A stretch of DNA of 64,000 nucleotides from Myxococcales bacterium (GTDB taxonomy: Bacteria; Myxococcota_A; Polyangia; Palsa-1104), in the NCBI GenBank assembly GCA_003170275.1, contig PNAM01000110.1, positions 79,513-143,512 on the forward strand. The letters run 5' to 3'. Below, one piece after another: positions 16,634 to 27,300 of this stretch (its first letter is position 1; every line of letters begins with the position of its first letter). The notes beneath the pieces are model-generated. The model worked only from the letters and a program-made list of their open reading frames with translations. It was not told where the DNA came from and did not search any database. Both the position numbers and the translations under genes were made by a program.

Positions 16634-17509
16634 TCAAAACGCCGCCGCGCTCATGCGCACGTGAATGCGCCGCACGCCCTCTTTGAAGGGCAGGCGCCCG
16701 TGCATCAGTCGCGAGTTGTCGACGAGCAGCACGTCGCCGGCCCGCCAGCGAACGTCGACGGAGCAATCGCTCGCCAGTTGGGCGATCTCCAGCCGGAGGT
16801 CGCGGCCGATCGGCTCGCCGTCCTCGAACGAGACCACGTCCGGCCCGAAGATGATGATGCTGTTGACGAACGCGTCTACAGCGGCGTAACGGGTGCGCTG
16901 GATCGCCGAGGTCACGTACTCCAGATCGAGCGCGCCGGCTCCGCTCGCGGCGGCGCGCAGGCCGGGCACGTGCCGGAGCCGGCGCAGCGCCTCTTCGCGG
17001 TCCACCGATTCACCAACGAACAGGCTCCAAAGCGCTTCCCCAGCCCCGCGAAACGTATATTTGATGCGTCGGGCGCGGAATATCGCGGCGAGCGACGCTT
17101 CCATCTTCTCCAACATGCCGACGCCGTCGCACAGGATGGTCTCGCCGCCCTGGGTCGCAGGCGAGAGACAATGGAACCACAGCAAGTCGGGGCGGGCCGG
17201 GCTGTATCCCATTTCGAGGTGATATCCGACCAGGTTGGCGCCGAGGTCGACGGTCATCGTGTGGTCCTCGCCCGGGACGCGCTCGCGGTTCAGGCCGGCG
17301 TGAAGCGCGGGCAACGTGCCGGCGCTGAATCGATCGGTGAATTGGCTGAAGCTGGTATTGGACACGGTGAATCCGCGAAACAGGAGCGCCGCGCGGCGCC
17401 GAAAGCGCGCGATGACCTCGTCGGCGTCGAGCGACGAGAGCGCATCCGCCGCGCTGCTCTCGAGGACCTCACCCCATGATTCAGCGAGCGGATGAATCAC
17501 CAAATCCAA
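16634..17509 (-). CDS. TauD/TfdA-family Fe(II)/2-oxoglutarate dioxygenase
   Basis: A 291-residue non-haem iron oxygenase. The facial triad appears as H97-x-E99 (HLEMGY, Glu in place of the more usual Asp) and H270 in DNSRLMHGR, with Arg residues near 280-285 for 2-oxoglutarate. In NRPS clusters this family (for example SyrP) hydroxylates amino acids, often while bound to a carrier protein. The start is non-ATG: TTG 17509, TTG 17503 or GTG 17500 are all possible. It lies between the methyltransferase and sulfotransferase genes; a hydroxyl it creates could be the sulfation site (inference). Confidence 0.87.
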   Translation of the reverse strand: MDLVIHPLAESWGEVLESSAADALSSLDADEVIARFRRRAALLFRGFTVSNTSFSQFTDRFSAGTLPALHAGLNRERVPGEDHTMTVDLGANLVGYHLEMGYSPARPDLLWFHCLSPATQGGETILCDGVGMLEKMEASLAAIFRARRIKYTFRGAGEALWSLFVGESVDREEALRRLRHVPGLRAAASGAGALDLEYVTSAIQRTRYAAVDAFVNSIIIFGPDVVSFEDGEPIGRDLRLEIAQLASDCSVDVRWRAGDVLLVDNSRLMHGRLPFKEGVRRIHVRMSAAAF

Positions 17510-17646
17510 GGTGGTATCATAACAGACTGGAGAACGGCTCGATGACCGCGGCGCCCCGCACCGGCGAGCTGCCGGGGATCGCGCTGGTCAGCGAGCGATT
17601 CGAGCTGTTCCTGACGGTGGCCGAATTGCCGACCGAGATCGGAGTA

Positions 17647-18315
17647 TCAGTCGCTGCTCGACAGCTTCTGCAGGTAGAGCTTGCGGCCCACCGCGCCGTG
17701 CCGGTTGAGATCGGCCAGCACGTGGTAGTCCGGCCGCTCCGAAAGAAAACGATCGGCCGCCACGGTGACCTCGGGAAAGGCGCGGTGGTGGTAGTCGTCG
17801 ACGGCGATCACGCCGCGCGAAAGGAGCCGCTCGTCGACGCGGCGCAGATCGGCGAGCGTCTCGGCGCTCGAGTGGCCGCCGTCGACGTGGGCAAAGCGCA
17901 CCGGCCGGGAGAGACGCAGCGTCTCGCTCGCACCGGCATGCAGCTCGATCTGATCGTCGCGCAGCGACGGGCGGATGACGGCCAGGTTGCGGCGAAGGAT
18001 GGCGGGCGTGGGCGGCGCCGGGTACAGCCCGTCGGGCGCGTCGCCGAACCAGTCACACAGCACCAGTTGCTCGCCCTCCTCTAGAAAGTGCGCCAGCACG
18101 GCCGCCGATCGCCCGTGATACGTGCCGATCTCGACCAAATCGCCGCGCAGCCCGAACGCGCTCTGCAGCCGCAACACGAGCGCGAAGTGCCCGCAGTCGT
18201 CGGTGGTCAGCCAACCGGGGATCGACTTGATCTTCTCGCCCACCTCGACCACCAGCGGACCCGGCTCGGCGCCCGCGCAAAAGGTGGTGTCTCCCCGCAG
18301 CGATTCCCAATCCAT
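17647..18315 (-). CDS. class I SAM-dependent methyltransferase (Methyltransf_24-like)
   Basis: A 222-residue protein with SAM motif I in LVEIGTYHGRSAAVLA, the acidic strand LVLCDWFGD, and FAHVDGGHSSAETLADL followed by GVIAVDDYHHRAFPEV. This is the pattern of the Methyltransf_24 group, whose members act on sugars, hydroxylated side chains and other small molecules. It starts at ATG 18315, 53 bases after the giant NRPS gene, with an AAAGGGG directly before it. Probably an O-methyltransferase acting on the peptide; the position is unknown. A 137-base gap without an assigned gene separates it from the TauD gene. Confidence 0.85.
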   Translation of the reverse strand: MDWESLRGDTTFCAGAEPGPLVVEVGEKIKSIPGWLTTDDCGHFALVLRLQSAFGLRGDLVEIGTYHGRSAAVLAHFLEEGEQLVLCDWFGDAPDGLYPAPPTPAILRRNLAVIRPSLRDDQIELHAGASETLRLSRPVRFAHVDGGHSSAETLADLRRVDERLLSRGVIAVDDYHHRAFPEVTVAADRFLSERPDYHVLADLNRHGAVGRKLYLQKLSSSD

Positions 18316-18368
18316 ACCCCTTTGATACACCCGATGGTGCTCACGAAGGGCGGCGCGGATGGGAGGCA

Positions 18369-21300
18369 CTAGAGGTCCTCGAGGAGCTGCTCGATGCGGC
18401 GCTCCGGCCGGCTGGCCATTGCCCACAGGATGGCGACGTAGCGCGCCGCCAGCGCCGTGGCGGTGGTCTCGAAGAACAGCGATCCGTTGTAGCGGAGCTG
18501 GCCGCGCAGCTCGTCCGGGGCGTTGGCCACCGAGCAGAACAGATCGAAGCGCTCGCGCTTGGGCACGAACGGCGGATTGGGACGCGCGCCCGGCCACGAC
18601 GCCGGCGTCAGCCCCGGCAGCGCCATCGCCTGCCCGAGCTGGTAGTTGAAGCGCACCGCCACGCGCGGCGCGGGCGGCTCGACGTCGGAGTTGCCGAACG
18701 CGTCGAGCACCTGCGTGCGCACGCGCGCGAGCAACTCGCCGACGCTGGGGTTGTCCGAGAGGTCGACCCGCAGCGTCCAGTTCTGCGCGAAGTAGCCGAT
18801 CAGATCCTCGGTCCCGCGCCGGTCGCGGTTGGCGTTGCCGGTGGTGAGCGTGAAGTCGGTCTGCTTGCTCGCGTCGCGCATCGCCAGCGCGAAGCCGGCG
18901 AACAGCAGCATCGACATGGTGGCGCGCTCGCGGCGGCCGAGCGCGCACAGCGAATCGCGCACCGGGCCCGGAACCGAGAACATGATACGCCCGCCCGGCC
19001 TGGGCTCGCCGGATGCGTCGCGCGGCCGGTCGGTCGGCAGGTGCAGGTCGGGCGCGCCGTCGAGCAGGCGCTCCCAGAAGGCGCGCTGCGTAGCGGCGGC
19101 GGGGCTGCCGAGGAAGCTGCCCTGCCAGGCGGCGAAGTCGGCATATTGAAACGGCAGCGGCGGCAGGCGCGGCGTCTCGCCCGCGCGATGAGCCCGGTAG
19201 AGCGGCGCGAGCTCCTTCCACATGACCGCGAACGACTCGTGATCGGCGAGCAGGTGGTGCGCCGCCACCGCCACCAGGTGGCGATCGTCCTCGAGGCGCA
19301 CCAGCCGGACCCGCACCAGCGGCCCGCGCTCGAGCTCGAACGGCCGGCCGTCTTCGCGCACCAGCCGGGCCGCGTCGTCGTAGCGCGACGGCAGGCCGCG
19401 CAGATCCTCCGCCACCACCAGCGACGAGAACGCGGGCAGGATCGACTGCACCCGCTCGCCGTCCCGCCGGGTGAACACGGCGCGCAGCACCTCGTGGCGG
19501 TGCGTGATGTCGAGAAAGCTGCGCGAGAGCGCGTCGACGTCGAGGGAGCCGGCGTACAGCACGGTGGCGTTGGCCGGATTGGCGCCCTCGGGCGTGGAGC
19601 GCTGCGTGATCGAGAGCGGCCAGCTGCCGTCGTCGCGCCGGCGCGTTATGGGCGGCACCCGGTCGTCCTCGCCGGCGGCGAAGCGGGTGCGCGCGACCGC
19701 CTCGGCCAGGCCGGCGATGGTGGGGGTCTCGAACAGTTGTCCGAGCGGGATGGCCAGCCCGAGCGCCTCGCGGGCACGCGACATCAGGCGCATCGCCTGC
19801 AACGAGTTCCCGCCCAGCTCGAAGAAGTCGTCGTGCACGCCCACCCGATCGACGCCGAGAGTCTCTTCCCACACCGGCACCAGCAGCTCCTCGACGGGCG
19901 AGCGCGGCGCCACCGGGTCGCGGCTGCGCGGCTTGCCGGCGTGGGGCAGCGCGCGGCGATCGATCTTGCCGTTGGGCAGGCGCGGCAGCTCCGCCAGCAC
20001 CTCGATGGCGGCCGGCACCATGTGGCCGGGCAGCGTGCGTTGCAGGTACAGGCGCAGCTCGCGCGCTTCGGGCGTCCGTCCGGGCACGCCGGCGACCCAC
20101 GCGACCAGGCGCGGCTCCGCGTCCGCGTCCCCGGCCAGCGACACCACCGAGGCGGCAACGCTGGCGTGCGCGTCGAGGGCGGCCTCGATCTCCCCGAGCT
20201 CGATGCGAAAGCCGCGCAGCTTGACCTGGTGGTCGGCGCGCCCGAGGTGCTCGAGCTCGCCACCGGCGAGACGGCGGCCGAGATCGCCGGTCCGGTACAG
20301 ACGCGCGCCGGGCGGGCCGTGCGGATCGGCGAGGAAGCGGCTGGCGGTCAGGCCGGGGCGATGGAGGTATCCGCGCGAGACGCCCGCGCCGCCGATGTAC
20401 AGCTCGCCGGCGACGCCGAGCGGCGACGGCTCGAGATGCGGGTCGAGGACGTGGATGCGCAGGTCGGCCAGCGGCACGCCGATCGGGCTGCACCGCCCCG
20501 CGCTCGCATCCGACGCGCGCAGCGGGCGATAGGTGGCGTGCACGGTGGTCTCGGTGATCCCGTACATGTTGACCAGCCGCGGCTGCTGGTCGCCGTGGCG
20601 CTCGAACCAGGAAGTCAGGCTGGCCGGATCGAGCGACTCGCCGCCGAAGACGATCAGCCGCAGCGCCAGCTGGCCCGCGCCAGCCGGAGAGAGACGGTCG
20701 ACGCGGTCGAGCTCGCGAAACATCGTCGGCGTGAGCGACAAGACCGTCACCTGCTCGTCGGTGAGGAGCTGGCGGAGCTGCTCCGGCGAGGGACGCACGG
20801 CGAGCGGCACCATCACCAACCGCCCGCCATACAGCAGCGCGCTCCACAGCTCCCACACCGAGAAATCGAAGGCGCAGGAGTGGAACAGCGTGCACACGTC
20901 GGCGGGACCGAATTCGAACAGCACGCGCGTCGCCGCGAACAGCCGCGTGACGTGGTCGTGCCCGACCAGCACGCCTTTGGGCCGCCCCGTCGAGCCGGAG
21001 GTGTAGATGACGTAGCACAGGTTCTGCGCGGTCGCGCCCCCCGCCGGAGCGCCCGCGTCGCGATCGGCGATCTGCGCGCGGTCGCGATCGAGCACCACCA
21101 GCCGCGCCCCGTGCGCGGGGAGCCTGGCGAGCAGCGCCTCCTCGGTGACCAGCACCGGCGCGCGCGAGTCGTCGAGCATGAAGCGCAGCCGCTCCTGGGG
21201 ATCGCGCGCGTCCAGCGGCAGGTAGGCGCCGCCGGCCTTGAGGATGCCGACCAACCCGATCACCAGCTCGAGCGGGCGCTCGACGCAGATCGCCACCACG

Positions 21301-24300
21301 GTCTCGGGGACGACGCCGTGGGCGCGAAGATGATGCGCGAGCTGGTTGGCCCGCCGGTCGAGCGCGCGGTACGAGAGCTCCTGGTCACCGGCGCGCACCG
21401 CGATGGCGTCGGGCGTCCGTGCCGCCTGCGCCTCGAACAGCTCGTGCAGCGTGCTGGTTGGAAACGACGCGCACGGTTGGTCGAGCAGGCGCTGCCGCTC
21501 CGCCGCGGAATGGAGCGGCAGCCGGGAGATGGCACGATCCGGATCGGCGACGATTCGCTCGAGCAGCGTGGCGAGGTGGCTGCCGAAGCGCGCGATGGTG
21601 GCCTCGTCGAACAGCGCGGTGCGGTACTCGAAGAACGCGCCCAGCTCGCCGCCGTGATCGGTGAACGCGAGCGTGAGATCGAACTTCGCGGTGCCGCCGT
21701 CGACCGGCAGCACCTCCAGCGCGAGGCCCGCCTCGTCCTCGACCACCGCACTGAGGTTGTGCAGCACCAGCATCACCTGGAACAGCGGCGAGCGGCTGCG
21801 ATCGCGCGGCGGGCGCAACCGCTCGACCACCGCATCGAACGGCACGTCCTGGTGCGCGAAGCCGGCCTGCACGACCTCGTGCACCCGGCCAAGCAGTTGG
21901 CGAAACGACGGATCTCCCGAGAGATCGCTGCGCAACACCAGCGTGTTGAGGAAGAAGCCGATCAGCTCCTCGGTCTCCGGTCGGCGATTGGCCACCGGCG
22001 CACCGACGGGGACGTCGTCGCCCGCGCCGAGCCGGTGCAGCAGCGTTTGAAACGCCGCCAGGAGCACCGTGAACAGCGTCGCGCGCTCGGAGCGGGCCAG
22101 CGCCTCGAGCTTGCTGCGGAGCCCGGCGGGCAGCTCGATCGGGCAGCGCGCACCTTGGTGATCGAGCACCGCCGGCCGCGGGCGATCGGTCGGTAGCGGC
22201 AACAGCTCGGGACAGCCGGCGAGCTGCTGCTCCCAGTAGGCGAGCTGGCGCGCCACCTCATCGCCGGACAGCCAGCCGCGCTCCCATTCGGCGAAGTCGC
22301 GGTATTGGATGGGCAGCGCCGTCGTCGCCGGATGGGAGAGCTCACGCAAGAACAGCGCGCTCGACCAGCCGTCGGTGATGATGTGGTGCATGACGCACAG
22401 GAGCAGGTGGTCCCCGTCGCCGAGCCGCACCAGCTCGGCGGAGAGGAGCGGCCCGCGCGCGAGATCGAACGGGCGGCGCACCGCGGCGGCGAGGTGGGCG
22501 CCGAGCGCACGCTCGCGATCGGTTTCCGGGAGCGCGCTCAGATCGGTGACCGGCAGGTCGATGCGCGCCTGCGCGGCGATCACCTGCACCGGCTCGTCGT
22601 CACCCTCGGCGAAGGTGGTGCGCAGCGTCTCGTGTCGCTCGACGATCCGGCGCAGCCGTTCGGCGAGCGCGGCGACGTCGAGCGGCCCGCGCAAGCGGAT
22701 GGCGAGCGGGATGTTGTAGAGCGGGCTCGATCGATCGAGCTCGGAGAGCAGCCACAGTCGCCGCTGCCCGAACGACAACAGGGCGCGGCGCGGCTGCGCG
22801 ATGATGGCGGGCGGTCGCTGTTCGCGTCGCGAGCCGCGCGCCGCGTCGATCTTCTCCGCCTGCTGCGCCACCGTCGGCGCGGCGAACAGGTCGCGCAGCG
22901 TCAGCTCCACCTCGAAGCGCCTGGTCACGCGCGCGAGCAGCCGCGGCGCCAGCAGCGAATGGCCGCCGAGCGCGAAGAAGTCGTCCTCCACGCCGACGCG
23001 CTCGACGCCGATGATCTCGCACCACAACGCGGCCAGCGCCACCTCGGTCGCGCTGCGCGGCGCGACGTAGCTCGCCTCCGACGAGGGCGCGGGCGCGGGC
23101 AGCCGGCGGCGATCGACCTTGCCGTTGGGCAACAGCGGCAACGCGGCGAGGCTGGTGAAGAACGACGGCACCAGCGGATCCGGCAGCGTGAGCGCGAGGA
23201 AGCGGCGCAGCTCGGATGGAGCGAGCGCGGCCTCGCGCGGCACCACGTACGCCGCCAGCCGGCGGTCGCCGGATCCGTCGTCCCACGCGCCGACCGCCGC
23301 CGCCAGCACCGACGGATGGGCTTCGAGCGCGGCCTCGACTTCGCCCGGCTCGACGAGGATCCCGCGGATCTTGATCTGATCGTCGAGCCGCCCGAGGATC
23401 TCCAGGGCGCCGTCGGCGCGGGTGCGCCCGCGATCGCCGGTGCGGTAGGTGAGACAGCCGCCGTCGAGGCGGAACGGAGCGCCGAGGTAGCCCAGCGCGC
23501 CGTACGGCGTTCGAATCACCACTTCGCCGGGCTCGCCGAAGCCGCACTGCCGCCCCGCTTCCGTGAGCACCAGCGCCTGCGTCCCGGGCAGCGCGAACCC
23601 GGCCGGCTGCGCGCCCGGCGCGAGGTCGTCCGGCACTTCGTAGCAGCACTTGGCCAGCGTGGTCTCGGTCGGTCCGTAGAGCACCGCGATTCGGCCGGCG
23701 CGCGGAAACTGCCCGCGGAAGCGCTCGACCAGCACGTCGGTGAGCGGCTCGCCCGCCGAGAAGATCCAGCGCAGCGATGCCAGCGTCAGCCCGGGCGGCG
23801 GGTCGGCGATCCACGCCCGCAACAGCGACGGGACGGTGTGCAGCAGCGTCACGCCTTCGCGCTCCATCCAGGTCAGCACCTCTGAGCCGGCCGGCGGGCG
23901 CTCGGGCAGGCACAGGGTGGCGCCGGCGGTGAGCGGCGTGAACACGTCGCGCAACAGCACGTCGAAGGAGAGCGCGGTGAGCTGCGCCGAACGATCGCCG
24001 GGACCGATCGCGAAGTGCGCGCGCTGCCAGGCGGTGAAGTGCGCGATGCCTTTTTGCGACCCGAGGACGCCTTTGGGCGTGCCGGTGGTGCCGGAGGTGA
24101 AGAAGACGTAGGCAGCGTCGTCGCCGTGCAGGCGCGGTAGCTCGCGCCCGGCCGCGGACGGCAGGTCCGATCGTCCGTCGGGTTCGAGGTGGATGGTCTC
24201 CGGCGCATCGTCGAGCCCCGGCGGCCCGACGGAGAGCAGGAAACGCGCGCGCGCCTCCCGCAGGAGCAGGCGCTTGCGGTTGGCCGGCTGCTCGGGATCG

Positions 24301-27300
24301 ATGGTGAGCAGCACGCCGCCGCTCAGGAACACGCCCAGCATGCCGGCGACCACCCCGGCGCTGCGCGGACCCATCACGGCCACCACGTCGCCCTTGACGA
24401 GCCCGCGCGCGAGCAGCCCACGCGCCAGGGCGACCGATCGCGTGCTCAGCGCGCCGTAGGTGAGGATGCTGCCGGCGCTGCGGATGGCCGGTTGCTGTGG
24501 GCGCTCCGCCGCCACCGCGAGGAAGCGCTCGCCCACCAGCGGATGGTCCTCCTCGACGAGCGGCGCCTGCGGATCGGGCAGCCGCGACGACGAGCTCGGC
24601 TCGATCAGCGAGAAGGCGTCGATCGGCGAATCGGGCGCGCCCACGATCTGATCGAGCAGGTGCACGTACTGATCGAGCAACACGCGCATCCGCTCATTGG
24701 AGAACAGCGCGCTGCGATAGACCAGCGACAGCACGATCCCGTCGTCGCGATCGAACGCGTACAGCGTCAGCGCGAGCTTCGATTGCGGCGGCGGCGACGG
24801 GAAGCTGCGCCGGTCGAGCCCCGGCAGCTCGATCCCGTCGGTGCCGGCGTGAACGTAGTTGAACAGCAGATCGTACAGCGGATTTCGCGACGGCTGGCGT
24901 TTGGGCTGCAGCGCGTCCACCAACTTTTCGAACGGTAGGTCCTGGTGATCGTAGGCCTCGAGCGCCGCCGTCCGCACGCGCGCGAGCAGCTCGCGAAAGG
25001 TGGGCTGGCCCGAGAGCTCGGCGCGCAGCGGCAGCGTATTGACGAAGCAGCCGATGGTCTCCTCGGTCTCGACGCGGTTGCGATTGGCGATCGGCACGCC
25101 GATGAGGAAGTCGTCCTGGCCGCTCTGGCGCTGGAGCAGGAGCTGGAACGCCGCCAGCAGCACCATGAAGTGGGTCGCGCCGGTCTCCGCGCACAATCGC
25201 TCGAGCGACGCGGCCTGTGCGGGCGCGAGGGTCCGCACCTCGGCCGCGCCCTGGTGGCCGGTGCCGGCACGATCGGGCGCCAGCAGCGACGGCGGCTGCT
25301 CGCCGGCGAGGCGCTGTTTCCAGTAGCCGAGCTGCCGTTCGAGCGTCGCGCCGGAGAGCCAGCGGCGCTGCCAGCGGGCGAAGTCGCGGTAGCGCAGCGG
25401 CTGATCCGGCAGCGAGGCCGGCGCTCCGCGGGCGAGCGCGCGATAGTGCAGCGCCAGCTCGCGCTCCATCACCTGCTGCGACCAGCCGTCGGTGAGCAGG
25501 TGATGGACGGTCAGCGCCAGCACGTGATCGTCGGGGCCGAGCTTCACCACCTGCGCGCGCAACAGCGGGCCGCGCGCCAGATCGAACGGCCGCGTGGTCG
25601 CCTCCTCGACGAGCGTTGCGGCGCGCGCGTCCCGCTCGGCCGGCGGCAGCGCCGACAGATCGTCGACGCGGATCGGCTGCGCGAGCGCTTCGGCGATCAC
25701 CTGGGTGGGCCGGCCGTCCACCGCCGGAAACGACGTGCGCAGGATCTCGTAGCGACGAATCAGCGCGTGGAACGCCTGTTCCAGCGTGGCGACGTCGAGC
25801 GGCCCGCGATAGCGATCGACCTGCGCGAGGTGATAGACCGAGGTCCCCGGCTCGAGCTGCTCGAAGAACCAGATCCGCTCCTGCGCGAACGAGAGCGGGG
25901 CGGGTCCGGTCTCGCGCGTGGCCTCGATCGGCGGCGGTGCCGGATCGCGCCGGCGCGCTTCGACGATGCGCCGCGCCAGCTCCGCCACCGTCGGCGATTC
26001 GAAGACCGTGCGCACGCGCAGCTCGACGGCGAAGAGCGTGCGGATGCGCGAGACCAGGCTGGTGGCGAGCAGCGAGTGGCCGCCGAGGTGGAAGAAGTGG
26101 TCGTCGCGGCCGGCGTGCGGCAGCCGCAGCAGGCGGGCGTAGATCCCCGCCAGCAGCTCCTCGACCGGCGAGCGCGGCGCGACGAATGGCACGCCGTCGG
26201 GCGCCGACTCCGGTGCAGGGAGCGCGCGCCGATCGACCTTGCCGGACGGCGTCACCGGCAGCGCGTCGAGCCGCACCACGCGCGACGGGATCAGGTAGTC
26301 GGGCAGGTGCGCGCGCAGCTCGCGGCGCAGTCCGTCGGTGGAGAAGCCCGGGCCGCTCACCACGTAGGCGACCAGGCTGTTGTCACCGTTGGCATCGGCG
26401 AGCGCGATCACCGCCGCGGCCTGCACCCCGCTCACCCGCGCCAGCGCCACCTCGATCTCGCCGGGCTCGACGCGAAAGCCGCGCACCTTGAGCTGGTCGT
26501 CGTTGCGTCCCAAGAACGCGATCGAGCCGTCGGGCAGCTCGCGCGCGAGATCGCCGGTACGGTACATGCGCGCGCCGGGCACGCCGGCGAACGGATCGGG
26601 GACGAAGCGCGCCGCGGTCAGCCCGGGCTGATCGAGGTAGCCGCGCGCCACGCAGGCGCCGCCGAGGTAGAGCTCGCCCGGCAGGCCGACCGGAACCGGA
26701 TCGCCGTGGCGATCGAGGAGATGGACCTGCGCGCCGTCGATCGGCTGGCCAATCGACGGCAGCGCCGGCCAGCGGGCGACCTCGGGCGGCAGCGTGACCG
26801 CGGTCGCCACGTGGGTCTCGGTGGGCCCGTAGTGGTTGGCCAGCCGGCAGTGCGGCAGCGCCGCGAACAGCTCGCGCACCCGCGCAGTGATCTGCAGCGG
26901 CTCGGCAGTCGCGATCAGCTCGCGCAGCCGCGACAGATCGGGCAGGCGATCTTCGGCGTGCTCGGCCAGTTGGCGCAACAGGCTCGCCGAGACGATCGCC
27001 TTTTCGATCCGGCGCTCGGCCATCAGCGCGAGCAGGCGCGGCACCTCGCGGCGCTCGTCCTCCGACAACAGGACCACCGTGCCGCCCGAGGACAGCGCGG
27101 CGAACAGCTCGTGGCTGCTCGCGTCGAAGCTGAGCGACGCCAGCTGCAGGACGCGCACGCCCGCCAGCAGGGTCCGGTTGTGCCAGGTGCACAACGTGGC
27201 GAGCACGCGGTGCGGGACGACCACGCCCTTGGGACGCCCGGTCGAGCCGGAGGTGTAGATCACGTAGCAGGCACTCTCGGCGTGGCTGCGGGGCGGCAGC

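Noticed and set aside
16617..16766. ATG start for the sulfotransferase at 16766
   Set aside because: It overlaps the TauD gene by more than 130 bases and adds an Arg-rich stretch unlike the family; GTG 16616 or TTG 16637 fits better.
17510..17646. Plus-strand start MTAAPRTGELPGIALVSERF in the gap between the methyltransferase and TauD genes
   Set aside because: It looks protein-like for about 35 residues but then runs antisense into the methyltransferase gene; no family match, so not called.
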